Source: UBA11591 sp040220895
Lineage (GTDB): Bacteria > Bacteroidota > Bacteroidia > Flavobacteriales_E > Vicingaceae
NCBI GenBank assembly: GCA_040220895.1
Contig: JAVJVY010000017.1
Coordinates: 62,001-126,000 of the forward strand
DNA length: 64,000 bases
Direction: 5' to 3'
The translations under genes were made by a program, and so were the position numbers. Of the stretch, positions 24,676 through 34,175 are shown one piece after another. Position 1 is the first letter of the stretch; each line of letters opens with the position of its first letter. A model generated the notes under the pieces. It searched no databases. It was not told where the DNA came from and saw only the letters and a list, made by a program, of their open reading frames with translations.

Positions 24676-25980
24676 ATGGGAAACATTGTTGCTATTGTTG
24701 GTAGGCCAAACGTGGGTAAATCCACCTTATTCAATCGCCTGACTGAAACCAAGGAGGCCATCGTCGACGAGGTCAGCGGAGTGACCCGTGACCGGTTGTA
24801 CGGTAAATCCGTTTGGGGCGGTAAGGAGTTCAGCGTCATCGATACCGGCGGATATGTCAAAGGTTCGGACGATATATTTGAGGATGAGATACGCAAGCAG
24901 GTCATCATTGCCATTGAAGAAGCCGATGTTATCTTATTCATGCTCGATGTTACTACGGGAATTACCGACCTTGACATGGAAGTGGCCAGATTGTTGCGAA
25001 AGATTAAAAAACCCGTCTTTCTGATAAGCAATAAAGTGGACAATCATGAACGAATCGCACAATCGAGTGAATTTTACAAGATCGGACTGGGAGACGTTTA
25101 CAGTGTTTCGTCCATCAACGGTTCGGGCACGGGCGAACTATTAGATGATGTGATCAAGGTATTCACCGAAAGCACGGAACGCGATGACGACGATCTGCCA
25201 AAAATTACCATATCGGGTAGGCCGAATGTTGGGAAATCTTCGCTGGTGAACGCTTTGCTCGGGGAAGAGCGGAACATTGTGACTCCCATCGCCGGTACCA
25301 CCAGAGATTCCATCGGTACGCGCTACAACGCATTTGGTTTTGATTTTGTACTGGTCGATACGGCTGGACTCCGCAAAAAAACCAAGGTTACCGAAAACCT
25401 GGAATTCTATTCGGTGCTTCGATCCATTCGTTCCATCGAAAAATCGGACGTGGTTCTTGTCATGATCGATGCCATGGAAGGATTACAATCTCAGGACATG
25501 AACATCGTGCACATTGCACAGAGAAACCACAAAGGAGTGGTGATCTTAGTGAACAAATGGGACCTGATGGAAAGGGAAACGAATACGGCCAGGGACTTTG
25601 AAGAAAAGATCAAACGGAAATTAGCGCCTTTTACCGACGTGCCCGTGTTATTCATAAGTGTTCAGGAAAAACAACGCGTGTTAAAGGCATTGGAAGAGGC
25701 ATTGAAAGTCTATGAAAACCTGAAGCGTAAAATCCCCACGCGTAAATTGAACGATGCTCTTTTACCCGTCATTGAAAAAAATCCTCCGCCTGCAACAAAG
25801 GGTAAGTATGTCAAAATCAAGTACATAACTCAATTACCCACCTACGGTCCTTGTTTTGCTTTTTTCTGCAATTTACCGCAATACGTCAAGGAACCCTACA
25901 AGCGCTTCCTCGAAAACCAGCTGCGTGAACGTTTCAATTTTAACGGCGTACCCATTCGGGTCTTCATGCGTAAAAAGTAA
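24676..25980 (+). CDS. der: Ribosome-assembly GTPase Der (EngA)
   Basis: A double GTPase required for 50S subunit maturation. The 434 residues carry two G domains in tandem: first with GRPNVGKSTLFN near 9-20, DTGG and NKVD, second with GRPNVGKSSLVN near 181-192, DTAG and NKWD, then a KH-like C-terminal domain ending GVPIRVFMRKK. All motifs are intact. Probably cotranscribed with era. Confidence 0.97.
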   Translation: MGNIVAIVGRPNVGKSTLFNRLTETKEAIVDEVSGVTRDRLYGKSVWGGKEFSVIDTGGYVKGSDDIFEDEIRKQVIIAIEEADVILFMLDVTTGITDLDMEVARLLRKIKKPVFLISNKVDNHERIAQSSEFYKIGLGDVYSVSSINGSGTGELLDDVIKVFTESTERDDDDLPKITISGRPNVGKSSLVNALLGEERNIVTPIAGTTRDSIGTRYNAFGFDFVLVDTAGLRKKTKVTENLEFYSVLRSIRSIEKSDVVLVMIDAMEGLQSQDMNIVHIAQRNHKGVVILVNKWDLMERETNTARDFEEKIKRKLAPFTDVPVLFISVQEKQRVLKALEEALKVYENLKRKIPTRKLNDALLPVIEKNPPPATKGKYVKIKYITQLPTYGPCFAFFCNLPQYVKEPYKRFLENQLRERFNFNGVPIRVFMRKK

Positions 25981-26027
25981 TTAGAAGTTAGAGCCCTTCT
26001 ACTGGTCTTGGAAGGCTGTGAGCTACA

Positions 26028-27212
26028 TCAATAGAGCAACTGATGAGGGTATATCTGTAGGTGTCGTTTGCGAATGTTCTTGTAAAGCAATTCCTTCAAT
26101 TCATCCAGGTTGTTTCGTTTTAACACAGAAACAAATACACAAGGGCTGTTCTCTTTTTCCAACCACCATTGCTTAAAATCTTTGAGTGAGAGCTGACCAT
26201 TTGCTTCTGGATTATCCACGGGGTCGTGTGATTTAAAGGCATCTATCTTGTTGAATACGGTGATCATGGGTTTGTCACCTACACCCAGTTCGGCCAGGGT
26301 ACTTTTTACCGTTTCCATTTGCTCCATGAAATTGGGATGCGAAATATCCACCACGTGCACCAACACATCTGATTCGCGCACTTCGTCGAGGGTCGATTTA
26401 AAGGACTCGATAAGGTGATGCGGTAATTTTCGGATGAATCCAACCGTATCTGAAATCAAAAATGGCAAATTTTGGATGACCACTTTTCTAACTGTTGTGT
26501 CAAGGGTGGCAAATAGCTTGTCTTCTGCAAACACGTCGGCACCCGTCAGGTAATTCATCAGGGTGGACTTGCCCACATTGGTGTAACCGATCAAGGCGGC
26601 CCTGATCATTTTTCCACGGTGTTTACGCTGGGTGGCCTTTTGCTTGTCGATCTTCTCAAGCCTTTTCCTGAGTAATGAAATTTTATCACGGATGATCCGC
26701 CGATCGGTCTCTATTTCTGTTTCACCTGGTCCTCGCATCCCGATTCCGCCTTTTTGACGTTCCAAGTGAGTCCACATACGGGTAAGTCGTGGAAGCAAGT
26801 ATTGATACTGTGCTAATTCCACCTGTGTTTTGGCGTGGGCAGTCCGAGCGCGTTTGGCAAAAATGTCAAGAATCAGATTGCTTCGATCCAGTATTTTGAC
26901 CTTTAACGTTGACTCAATGTTGCGAAGTTGAGAAGGGCTTAATTCGTCGTCAAAAATGACCAATTTGATGTTATTCTGTTGAATAAAGCTTTGAATTTCA
27001 GCTAGTTTTCCCGTACCTATGAATGTTTTAGGGTGAATGCTGTCCATTTTCTGGGTAAAGCATTCAACCACTTCGGCTCCAGCAGTTTCGGCTAGGAATT
27101 CAAGTTCATCCAGGTATTCTGCTGCTTGTTCCTCGCCGGTCCCTGAAAGAATAAGACCCACCAAAATGGCGCGCTCGGGGTTTTTATCTCGAATAATTTG
27201 AAATTCGCTCAA
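26028..27212 (-). CDS. hflX: Ribosome-associated GTPase HflX
   Basis: Splits or rescues stalled 70S ribosomes under stress. The 394 residues have the N-terminal HflX domain with the FDDELSPSQLRNIE motif, a coiled linker (RLTRMWTHLERQKGGIGMRGPGETEIE in two parts around 150-172) and the G domain with GYTNVGKST, DTVGF and NKID. The start is a TTG at 27212; no ATG is available upstream in frame before the preceding gene. Transcribed 9 bp after the small cytochrome-like gene. Confidence 0.94.
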   Translation of the reverse strand: MSEFQIIRDKNPERAILVGLILSGTGEEQAAEYLDELEFLAETAGAEVVECFTQKMDSIHPKTFIGTGKLAEIQSFIQQNNIKLVIFDDELSPSQLRNIESTLKVKILDRSNLILDIFAKRARTAHAKTQVELAQYQYLLPRLTRMWTHLERQKGGIGMRGPGETEIETDRRIIRDKISLLRKRLEKIDKQKATQRKHRGKMIRAALIGYTNVGKSTLMNYLTGADVFAEDKLFATLDTTVRKVVIQNLPFLISDTVGFIRKLPHHLIESFKSTLDEVRESDVLVHVVDISHPNFMEQMETVKSTLAELGVGDKPMITVFNKIDAFKSHDPVDNPEANGQLSLKDFKQWWLEKENSPCVFVSVLKRNNLDELKELLYKNIRKRHLQIYPHQLLY

Positions 27213-27221
27213 AGGTGCGAT

Positions 27222-27647
27222 TTAAGGTATAAGCCAACGGTCGGCCTGCCATGGAATGGAGCCTAAAATAATGACCAGGGCAATGGTGTAATAAATGAAG
27301 GAAGTTTTATGTTTTCGGAGGTCTTCGGATAGTCTTTTGGCACGCATTCGTCCAATGGTGATAAGCACAATGGCTATGACCATACCGGTAAGGTGTTCTA
27401 CTTTCCAAAAACGCTGTTCAGGCTCTGCCATGGCATCTTTCATGGCCAATCCCAGCCAACCTTGAGTCATGTAAAGAAAGAGGCCAAGTAACAATTGGGT
27501 GTGTGCTGTAATCATCAGGAAAAGACCTATGGAGGCGTCACCGCCTGTAAAATTCTTTTTAGAGAGCCATCCCATCAGTGACCTGATGATTGCCAATACC
27601 AACAAAAGCAAAACGATGTATCTTAAAAATGAATGTAAGTGTTGCAT
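27222..27647 (-). CDS. Four-helix membrane protein, cytochrome b561-like
   Basis: A 141-residue protein with four membrane helices (about 6-24, 38-60, 82-100, 118-134). Histidines sit at or near helix ends (His3/His5, His49 in ITAHTQ, His85 in VEHLTG), which could ligate haem; related Bacteroidota proteins are often labelled cytochrome B, but I cannot confirm haem binding from sequence. It precedes hflX on the same strand with 9 bp between, likely one transcript. Confidence 0.7.
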   Translation of the reverse strand: MQHLHSFLRYIVLLLLVLAIIRSLMGWLSKKNFTGGDASIGLFLMITAHTQLLLGLFLYMTQGWLGLAMKDAMAEPEQRFWKVEHLTGMVIAIVLITIGRMRAKRLSEDLRKHKTSFIYYTIALVIILGSIPWQADRWLIP

Positions 27648-27651
27648 GCGC

Positions 27652-27659
27652 TAATTTTG
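27652..27659 (+). promoter_or_regulatory. Promoter -7 box (TAATTTTG) for the amidohydrolase pair
   Basis: Exact TAnnTTTG, 5 bp past the divergent membrane-protein start and 66 bp before the ATG at 27725. Confidence 0.35.
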
Positions 27660-27724
27660 AGGCTAAATTATGGATTATTCCAACTCCCGCTACATACGGT
27701 AATTATTGCTTTATTTGTGCCTCG

Positions 27725-30700
27725 ATGAATCTAAGAGTCATTTCAGCCTTTCTTCTGATTGGGGTATTTTATTCGACCAATGCCCAGGAAACCTTTCCGG
27801 TCAACGGTCCCAGGAATTCGGTGCACAATTCATACGCCTTCACTCATGCGAATATTGTGATTTCTAGTGGTGAAGTATTGAAAGATGCTGATTTGCTGAT
27901 CAAGGACGGCCGCATCACTTTTGTCGGACAATTATCCGAAATTCCAAAAAATGCCGTCTTGCGCGATTTGAATGGCAAATGGATCTACCCGTCTTTCATA
28001 GATATGGACGGTGAATACGGCTTGAAACCCGCAAAGCAAAGTAAAGATGCCGCCTCCAGAAGAAGTGGAAAGGCGCAAATGAACAGCAATACCAAAGGAG
28101 CTTATCACTGGAATGAGGGCATAAAGCCTGAATACAACAGTGCCGAAAATTTTCATGTCGAAATCAAGTCGGCTCAAAAATACCGGTCCATGGGCTTCGG
28201 GGCTGTGCTTACCCACCGTCATGACGGACTAATGCGAGGGACATCAGCCGTGGTGTTTACCGGTGATGAAACCGATAACCTGAGTTTGATAAAAGCAAGG
28301 GCGGCAAATCATCTGTCTTTTGACAAAGGCAGTTCCAAGCAGAGCTATCCGTCATCCCTGATGGGATCCATTGCCCTTTTGAGACAAACATATTACGACG
28401 CATTGTGGTACGAAAAAAGTCAGGAGAAGGTGGAAATTAATCTCAGCCTTGAGTCATTGATCGAAAACAAAGAGCTGCCTTCGGTTTTTGAAGTTGAAGA
28501 TTACAACTCTGCCATGCGCGCAGACCGAATTGGAGAAGAGTTTAACACCTCATTTATTATTCGCGGAAACGGCGATGAATTTCAACGCGTCGATGAGATC
28601 AAGGCAAGTGGAGCGTCTTTTATAATCCCACTTAAATTTCCGTTGCCTTATGAGATCGACAATTCCTATGACCTGGCAGATATTCCCTATTCAAAATTGA
28701 AGTACTGGGAGATGGCCCCTTACAATGCGCTGATTCTCAATAAGGCCGAAGTACCATTTGCCTTCACGGCCGACAAACTGACAAAAAAGGACTTTTGGCT
28801 CAATATTAGAAAACTGGAGAAAATGGGCCTTGGGCGAGAGAACATTCTTTCGTCCCTCACCGAGGTACCTGCAGGAATGCTCGGATTAAGCAATGAACTG
28901 GGGAACCTCAAGGAAGGCTACCTAGCTAATTTTTTCATCATGTCTGATGACCTGTTTGAAAAAGAAGCCGTTATGACGGAACATTGGGTAAATGGCAAAC
29001 TCTACCCTTTTCAGGATCATTTAATAGACATTCGGGGTACATATAACCTCAATTTCAAGGATGATGGTTCATATCTCCTTACCGTTGAAGGAGATCTGAT
29101 GAAACCCAAAGGCAAGATAGGTTCGGGTAAAAAGGCCAATCCGGTTAACGTGAGCCTTGATGCACACGAAATAGCATTGCGATTTACCGACAATGAAGGC
29201 ACGGTTTTACTCTCTGGTCAGGTCAATGACGACGAAAGTAGAATTTGGGTCGGTAAGGCTCAAATGCCGGACGGAAGTTGGTCGGATTGGTCTGCCATCA
29301 GGCAGGAAGGTTTAAGTCAAACACCCGACAGCAATCTGGAAATGGAGATAGATAGCTTGATTCCAGTGATGAAATTCCCAATGACTGCCTTCGGCTGGGA
29401 CAGTTTGCCTCAAGAACAGGCAATATTGTTCAAGTACGCCACAATCTGGACCAACGAAGACAATGGCATTCTTGAAAATGCAGATGTGTGCATTTATGAA
29501 GGAAAAATAAAGGCCGTTGGCCAAGGCTTGACAAAAGCCGCGATTTTTGGCCATGATGACGTTCCCATATGGCAAGTCAATGCCAAAGGCAAACACATTA
29601 CCTGTGGAATAATCGATGAGCACAGCCACATTGCCATCAGTAAAGGTGTGAATGAGGGAGGGCAGGCTAGTAGCGCGGAAGTCAGAATAGGCGATGTGAT
29701 CAATCCCGACGACATTAATATTTACCGACAGTTGGCAGGCGGAGTGACGGCTTCTCAATTATTGCATGGGTCGGCCAATCCCATTGGAGGTCAATCTGCC
29801 TTGATCAAGCTTAGATGGGGTATGGGCGCCGAGGATATGAAGATCGAGGGTGCCGATGGATTCATCAAATTCGCCTTAGGTGAAAATGTCAAGCAATCCA
29901 ATTGGGGCGATGCCCATAAAGAGCGCTATCCGCAAACACGCATGGGTGTCGAGCAAGTGTATTACGACCATTTTAACCGGGCACGTGAATACGGAGAAGT
30001 TCAAAAAATAACCATGGCGGGATTAAAGAAAAATTCAAAAAAGAAAAATGCGGTCCTAATGCCCAGAAAAGACCTGGAAATGGATGCCCTATTGGAGATC
30101 CTTGACAGTAATCGTTTCATCACTTGTCATTCGTATGTCCAATCTGAAATCAATATGTTGATGCATGTAGCTGACTCTATGGGCTTCAGAGTTAACACCT
30201 TTACTCATATTCTTGAAGGATACAAGGTCGCCGACAAAATGAAGTCCCATGGAGCGGGGGCAAGTACCTTCAGTGATTGGTGGGCCTATAAATATGAGGT
30301 AAATGACGCTATTCCTTATAATGCGGCGCTACTTTCATCGCAAGGCATCATCACGGCCATTAATTCAGATGACGCCGAAATGGGAAGAAGGTTGAATCAA
30401 GAGGCTGCGAAAGCGCATAAATACGGAGGGCTTTCACAGGAAGAAGCATGGAAATTGGTAACGTTGAACCCTGCTATACTGTTACATCTGGACAATAGAA
30501 TGGGTAGCGTGAAGGCGGGAAAGGATGCCGATCTTGTGGTATGGTCGGATAATCCTCTTTCTGTGCGAGCCAAAGTGGAGAAAACATACATCGATGGCAG
30601 ACCGTATTTCGATGCTGAACGCGACCTTGAGATGCGTGAGATGCTGGCAACCGACCGAAGTCGGATCTTGCAAAAGATGGCGAGTAAAACGGGAACATCT

Positions 30701-30781
30701 GATAAGGTGAAATTTAATCCTGAAAAGGTTAAGGAATACCATTGTGATGACATGGAAGATGAGTGGAATGAAGATCAATAA
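27725..30781 (+). CDS. Large exported amidohydrolase with duplicated domain
   Basis: A 1018-residue exported protein: signal peptide MNLRVISAFLLIGVFYSTNAQ, an N-terminal amidohydrolase-like half (about 25-460) and a C-terminal amidohydrolase half (about 580-1000). The C-terminal half has the HxH metal motif in IDEHSHIAI near residue 630, further ligands in FTHILEGYK and NSDDAEMG, and GSVKAGKDADLVVWSDNP. In the N-terminal half the HxH position reads IYPSFIDMDGEYGL, so one centre is lost and that half is probably structural or regulatory. The related active families hydrolyse cyclic amides or imidazolonepropionate-type and peptide substrates. It overlaps the next gene by 14 bp. Confidence 0.85.
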   Translation: MNLRVISAFLLIGVFYSTNAQETFPVNGPRNSVHNSYAFTHANIVISSGEVLKDADLLIKDGRITFVGQLSEIPKNAVLRDLNGKWIYPSFIDMDGEYGLKPAKQSKDAASRRSGKAQMNSNTKGAYHWNEGIKPEYNSAENFHVEIKSAQKYRSMGFGAVLTHRHDGLMRGTSAVVFTGDETDNLSLIKARAANHLSFDKGSSKQSYPSSLMGSIALLRQTYYDALWYEKSQEKVEINLSLESLIENKELPSVFEVEDYNSAMRADRIGEEFNTSFIIRGNGDEFQRVDEIKASGASFIIPLKFPLPYEIDNSYDLADIPYSKLKYWEMAPYNALILNKAEVPFAFTADKLTKKDFWLNIRKLEKMGLGRENILSSLTEVPAGMLGLSNELGNLKEGYLANFFIMSDDLFEKEAVMTEHWVNGKLYPFQDHLIDIRGTYNLNFKDDGSYLLTVEGDLMKPKGKIGSGKKANPVNVSLDAHEIALRFTDNEGTVLLSGQVNDDESRIWVGKAQMPDGSWSDWSAIRQEGLSQTPDSNLEMEIDSLIPVMKFPMTAFGWDSLPQEQAILFKYATIWTNEDNGILENADVCIYEGKIKAVGQGLTKAAIFGHDDVPIWQVNAKGKHITCGIIDEHSHIAISKGVNEGGQASSAEVRIGDVINPDDINIYRQLAGGVTASQLLHGSANPIGGQSALIKLRWGMGAEDMKIEGADGFIKFALGENVKQSNWGDAHKERYPQTRMGVEQVYYDHFNRAREYGEVQKITMAGLKKNSKKKNAVLMPRKDLEMDALLEILDSNRFITCHSYVQSEINMLMHVADSMGFRVNTFTHILEGYKVADKMKSHGAGASTFSDWWAYKYEVNDAIPYNAALLSSQGIITAINSDDAEMGRRLNQEAAKAHKYGGLSQEEAWKLVTLNPAILLHLDNRMGSVKAGKDADLVVWSDNPLSVRAKVEKTYIDGRPYFDAERDLEMREMLATDRSRILQKMASKTGTSDKVKFNPEKVKEYHCDDMEDEWNEDQ

Positions 30782-32087
30782 ATTAATGACACCCCTGTTA
30801 CTGTTGGCCTGTGGCATCACCATGGCTCAGGCAACCATGGCCCCTACTCAGAAAAAAAGCATTCTGATCGTCAATGCCACGGCTCATCTGGGCAATGGTA
30901 AGGTTATACCCAAATCGTTGGTCGGTATAGCAGATGGCAAGATCAAGGAGGTATTCAATGCCAATGTTGTAAAGGCAGAAAACCTCTCGTATGACACCTT
31001 AATTCAAGCAGAGGGCAAGCACCTATATCCCGGCTTTATTGCCGTGAATACCACTCTTGGATTGCGCGAAATCGATCAGGTTAGGGCCACACACGATTAT
31101 GCTGAAACCGGCAGTATGAATCCGAACGTCCGAAGCATCATAGCTTATAATACGGACTCGCGCATTATTCCTACGGTGCGGAGTAATGGCGTGTTATATG
31201 CTCAGGTTAGCCCAAGAGGTGGTAAGATCAGTGGGACATCGAGCGTGGTGGAATTGGATGGCTGGAACTGGGAAGAGGCAGTCTACCGTGAAAACGACGG
31301 AGTTCATTTAAATTGGCCCAAATACCGGGTTGAGGATCCAAACCGCAAAAAAAATAAAAAAGACAGCATTGACATAGATGCTCGTCGCAGAGCGGAAATA
31401 AGGGAATTAACCGTCTTCTTCAATGATGCAAAAGCATACTTAAACGCTAGTTATCAATACGAAGTGAATCTCAGATTTGAATCGATGAGGGGCGTTTTTA
31501 ACGGAGAAAAACGTATTTACGTTCATGCCAACCACATGAGAGAGATCTCTGAGGCTGTATATTTTAAGCGCGATCTAGGCATCAGAAACATGGTAATTGT
31601 GGGGGGCAGTGATGCCTGGCGTGTAGTGGAATTCCTGAAGGATCACGATATCCCTGTCGTTGTGAGGCGTCCTCATAGCCTCCCGTCAAGACCTGACGAA
31701 GACATTGATCTTCCGTACAAATTACCGGCCTTGCTCGAAGCTGCGGGAGTACTTTGCTGTATCGACAATGAAGGAAGGATGGAAACGATGAACACCAGGA
31801 ATCTTCCTTTTTGGGCAGGGACATGCAGTGCCTATGGCCTGGGTGAGGAAAGAGCGATTCAGTCCATTACCCTGAATGCCGCAAAAATCCTTGGCATTGA
31901 TAAAACAACAGGTTCCATCGAAGCCGGTAAAGATGCTAGTCTTTTTATTTCATCAGGAAACGCCCTTGACGCTTTGACCAATCATGTTGAATTGGCATGG
32001 ATCAAAGGACGCCAAATAGATCTTGACAACGCTCAAAAGCAATTGTACCTCAAATACAAGGCGAAATACGAAAGACGGGCGGATTAA
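30768..32087 (+). CDS. Amidohydrolase-like protein, metal motif degenerate
   Basis: A 439-residue exported protein starting MKINKLMTPLLLLACGITMAQ. It has the composite beta-sandwich edges of amidohydrolases (ILIVNATAHLGNGKVIPKS; GSIEAGKDASLFISSGN near the end) and the TLNAAKILGI helix. But the usual HxH after PGF(I/V)D is replaced by PGFIAVNTTLGLREID, and I see no clear HxH elsewhere. It resembles the N-terminal half of the preceding gene product. The ATG lies 14 bp inside the preceding gene, so coupled translation and a physical complex are likely. Its activity is doubtful. Confidence 0.8.
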   Translation: MKINKLMTPLLLLACGITMAQATMAPTQKKSILIVNATAHLGNGKVIPKSLVGIADGKIKEVFNANVVKAENLSYDTLIQAEGKHLYPGFIAVNTTLGLREIDQVRATHDYAETGSMNPNVRSIIAYNTDSRIIPTVRSNGVLYAQVSPRGGKISGTSSVVELDGWNWEEAVYRENDGVHLNWPKYRVEDPNRKKNKKDSIDIDARRRAEIRELTVFFNDAKAYLNASYQYEVNLRFESMRGVFNGEKRIYVHANHMREISEAVYFKRDLGIRNMVIVGGSDAWRVVEFLKDHDIPVVVRRPHSLPSRPDEDIDLPYKLPALLEAAGVLCCIDNEGRMETMNTRNLPFWAGTCSAYGLGEERAIQSITLNAAKILGIDKTTGSIEAGKDASLFISSGNALDALTNHVELAWIKGRQIDLDNAQKQLYLKYKAKYERRAD

Positions 32088-33067
32088 ACCCTATAGCCCA
32101 ATTTACTCCTTACCCTTCCCAGTACTTCGCGAGCAACAATCCGGGCTTTATCAGCGCCCAAAAGCAAGGCCTTTTCGATTTCTTCGGGCTCAGACATAAA
32201 CCGGTCATATTCTGAACGTTCATTGCTGAATTGATCCATAATCAGTTCATAAAGCGCTTTTTTGGCGTGACCGTAGCCATAATTTCCTGCCAGGTAATTG
32301 GATCGCATTTCTGAAACCTGATCTTCCGATGCCAGCAGGGCATATAGGGCAAATACATTGCAAGTATCTGGATCTTTAGGCTCTTCCAGGGTTTTGGTAT
32401 CGGTAACAATCTTACTCATTACTACCTTTTTCAGTTCCTTTTCTGGTAAAAAGATGTTCACCGTATTATTGTAGGACTTACTCATTTTGCGCCCATCTGT
32501 TCCCGGGACTGTCATGACTTTCTCGTCGATGATCACTTCTGGAATGACAAAGGTTTCCCCGTATTGATGATTGAAAGCGCTCGCCAGGTCTCTGGTAATT
32601 TCCAAGTGCTGTTTTTGATCTTTACCTACAGGCACGTAGTTGGTGTCGTACAGAAGAATATCGCAAGCCATTAGCACCGGGTAATCGAAAAGACCGGCAT
32701 TGACATCACTCAGATTTTCTGATTTGTCTTTGAAACTGTGAGCATTGGCCAGCATCGGAAAAGGGGTGAAGCAATTTAAAATCCAGGTCAGCTCGCATAC
32801 CTCAGTTACGTCCGACTGCCTGTAGAACACGTTGCGCTCAATGTCAAAGCCAAAGGCAAGCCATGAAGCTGCCACAGCATAGGTATTCTGACGCCTGATC
32901 GCCGCGTCTTTAACCGTTGTCAGGGAATGAAGGTCTGCAATGAAAAAAAATGAATCGTTTTCATCTTTTTTAGAAAGGGCCACCCCGGGCGAAATAGCAC
33001 CTAAGATGTTGCCTAAATGAGGAGCACCGTCACCGGTACTTTGAATGCCTGTTAATATCCTAGCCAT
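32084..33067 (-). CDS. trpS: Tryptophan-tRNA ligase
   Basis: Class I aminoacyl-tRNA synthetase charging tRNA-Trp. The 327 residues match the bacterial enzyme. The HIGH-type motif is PHLGN (16-20) and the KMSKS loop is intact in GRKMSKSYNN. MARILTGIQSTG is the standard start, so ATG 33067 is chosen over a codon three positions earlier. A -7 box places the predicted transcription start at or next to the ATG. The gene ends 4 bp inside the convergent amidohydrolase-like gene. Confidence 0.96.
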   Translation of the reverse strand: MARILTGIQSTGDGAPHLGNILGAISPGVALSKKDENDSFFFIADLHSLTTVKDAAIRRQNTYAVAASWLAFGFDIERNVFYRQSDVTEVCELTWILNCFTPFPMLANAHSFKDKSENLSDVNAGLFDYPVLMACDILLYDTNYVPVGKDQKQHLEITRDLASAFNHQYGETFVIPEVIIDEKVMTVPGTDGRKMSKSYNNTVNIFLPEKELKKVVMSKIVTDTKTLEEPKDPDTCNVFALYALLASEDQVSEMRSNYLAGNYGYGHAKKALYELIMDQFSNERSEYDRFMSEPEEIEKALLLGADKARIVAREVLGRVRSKLGYRV

Positions 33068-33073
33068 AGCGGT

Positions 33074-33081
33074 CAAAAGTA
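33074..33081 (-). promoter_or_regulatory. Promoter -7 box for trpS (TACTTTTG), leaderless geometry
   Basis: Exact TAnnTTTG on the minus strand. Its last base is 7 positions before the A of the ATG, so by the usual spacing transcription would begin on the start codon. Confidence 0.42.
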
Positions 33082-33142
33082 AGAAAAATTTGTACTTTTA
33101 CCGGGCTTTCAACACGCTGTATCCCCCTCTAATTCTGGTCTT

Positions 33143-33895
33143 GTGAGGACTTTTCTTCAAGTTATATCCGTATTGTGGAAAATATATTCGGGCATTGTCT
33201 TGCTGCTGAGTCTCATTGTCTTCTATCCGGCATATCTGTTACTATTAAACAATCAGGCATGGTTGAAGGTCGGCTTCAAACTAATACGTTTTCATTCTTT
33301 GCTGATTTTGACATTGATTGGTGTTCGGCCGCGTATTAAATTCGAAAGTGAACTTCCAAAAGAAGCCTTTATCATTTGTCCCAATCACACTTCTTATCTG
33401 GACATCCTTTTATTGTTCAGGGTTTTTCCAGATTATTTCATTTTTATTGGCAAGCGCGAATTGGAAACCGACCGTCTCTTCAGTATATTTTTTAGAAAAA
33501 TGAATATCCTGGTCAATCGCGACAGTGCCATTGATGGCATGCGCGCACTTTCCAGGGCAGGAGAACACCTGAAGTCAGGGGTTAGTGTGGTCATTTTTCC
33601 GGAAGGCACAATTCCAGATCATGCCCCCGACCTTATGCCTTTTAAGAATGGCCCGTTCAAATTGGCCATCAAAGAAGAAATCCCCATTGTTCCGGTGTCA
33701 TTCATCAATGTCTACAAACTACTGCAGATCGGGGCATTTTTGCGGCGAAGAGGCAAACCGGGAATTGCGCATGTGACGGTAAACAAGGCCATCAACACAA
33801 AAGGATTAAAAGCCGGGGATTTTGTAGATTTGCGTGACAGTGTGGCCCAGGTTATCGAGCGCACAATTAAACAACACTATGCCGATAGACGATAA
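33143..33895 (+). CDS. plsC: 1-acyl-sn-glycerol-3-phosphate acyltransferase
   Basis: Adds the second acyl chain in phosphatidic acid synthesis at the inner membrane. The 250 residues contain an N-terminal membrane helix (VLWKIYSGIVLLLSLIVFYP), the catalytic NHTSYLD (HX4D) and the FPEGT substrate motif, followed by PFKNGPFKLA. It begins with GTG at 33143. A TACTTTTA box at 33093 resembles the -7 element. It overlaps gatC by 17 bp. Confidence 0.93.
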   Translation: MRTFLQVISVLWKIYSGIVLLLSLIVFYPAYLLLLNNQAWLKVGFKLIRFHSLLILTLIGVRPRIKFESELPKEAFIICPNHTSYLDILLLFRVFPDYFIFIGKRELETDRLFSIFFRKMNILVNRDSAIDGMRALSRAGEHLKSGVSVVIFPEGTIPDHAPDLMPFKNGPFKLAIKEEIPIVPVSFINVYKLLQIGAFLRRRGKPGIAHVTVNKAINTKGLKAGDFVDLRDSVAQVIERTIKQHYADRR

Positions 33896-34175
33896 AACAT
33901 TTGATCGCATTGCTGAATTAGCTCGATTATCGTTCAGTGAAGAAGAAAAAGCGTCCATATCCAAGGATTTGGATAAGATTCTGGCCTTTATGGATTCGCT
34001 GAATCGAGTAGATACCGAAGGGGTGGAGCCACTGATCTACATGAACCAACACGAAGACGACCTTAGAAAAGACGAAGTAACTTATGTAGTTTCACAAGAA
34101 GACGCTTTGAAGAATGCTCCTAACAAAGATTCGGATTACTTCAAGGTACCGAAGGTCATTGATAAGGGCGAGTGA
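33879..34175 (+). CDS. gatC: Asp/Glu-tRNA amidotransferase subunit C
   Basis: The small subunit of GatCAB, which converts Glu-tRNA(Gln) and Asp-tRNA(Asn) to the amide forms. 98 residues with the family pattern: FDRIAELARLSFSEEEKASISKDLDKIL-type helix in the first 45 residues, VDTEGVEPLIYM in the middle, LRKDEV and a C-terminal YFKVPKVI. ATG 33879 gives the standard length. It overlaps plsC by 17 bp, so translation is coupled. gatA and gatB are not in the window. Confidence 0.94.
   Translation: MPIDDKTFDRIAELARLSFSEEEKASISKDLDKILAFMDSLNRVDTEGVEPLIYMNQHEDDLRKDEVTYVVSQEDALKNAPNKDSDYFKVPKVIDKGE

Noticed and set aside
24666..25043. 125-codon minus-strand frame opposite der
   Set aside because: Shadow of a highly conserved gene.
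29312..29758. 148-codon minus-strand frame
   Set aside because: Antisense to the amidohydrolase catalytic half, with no start context or domain.
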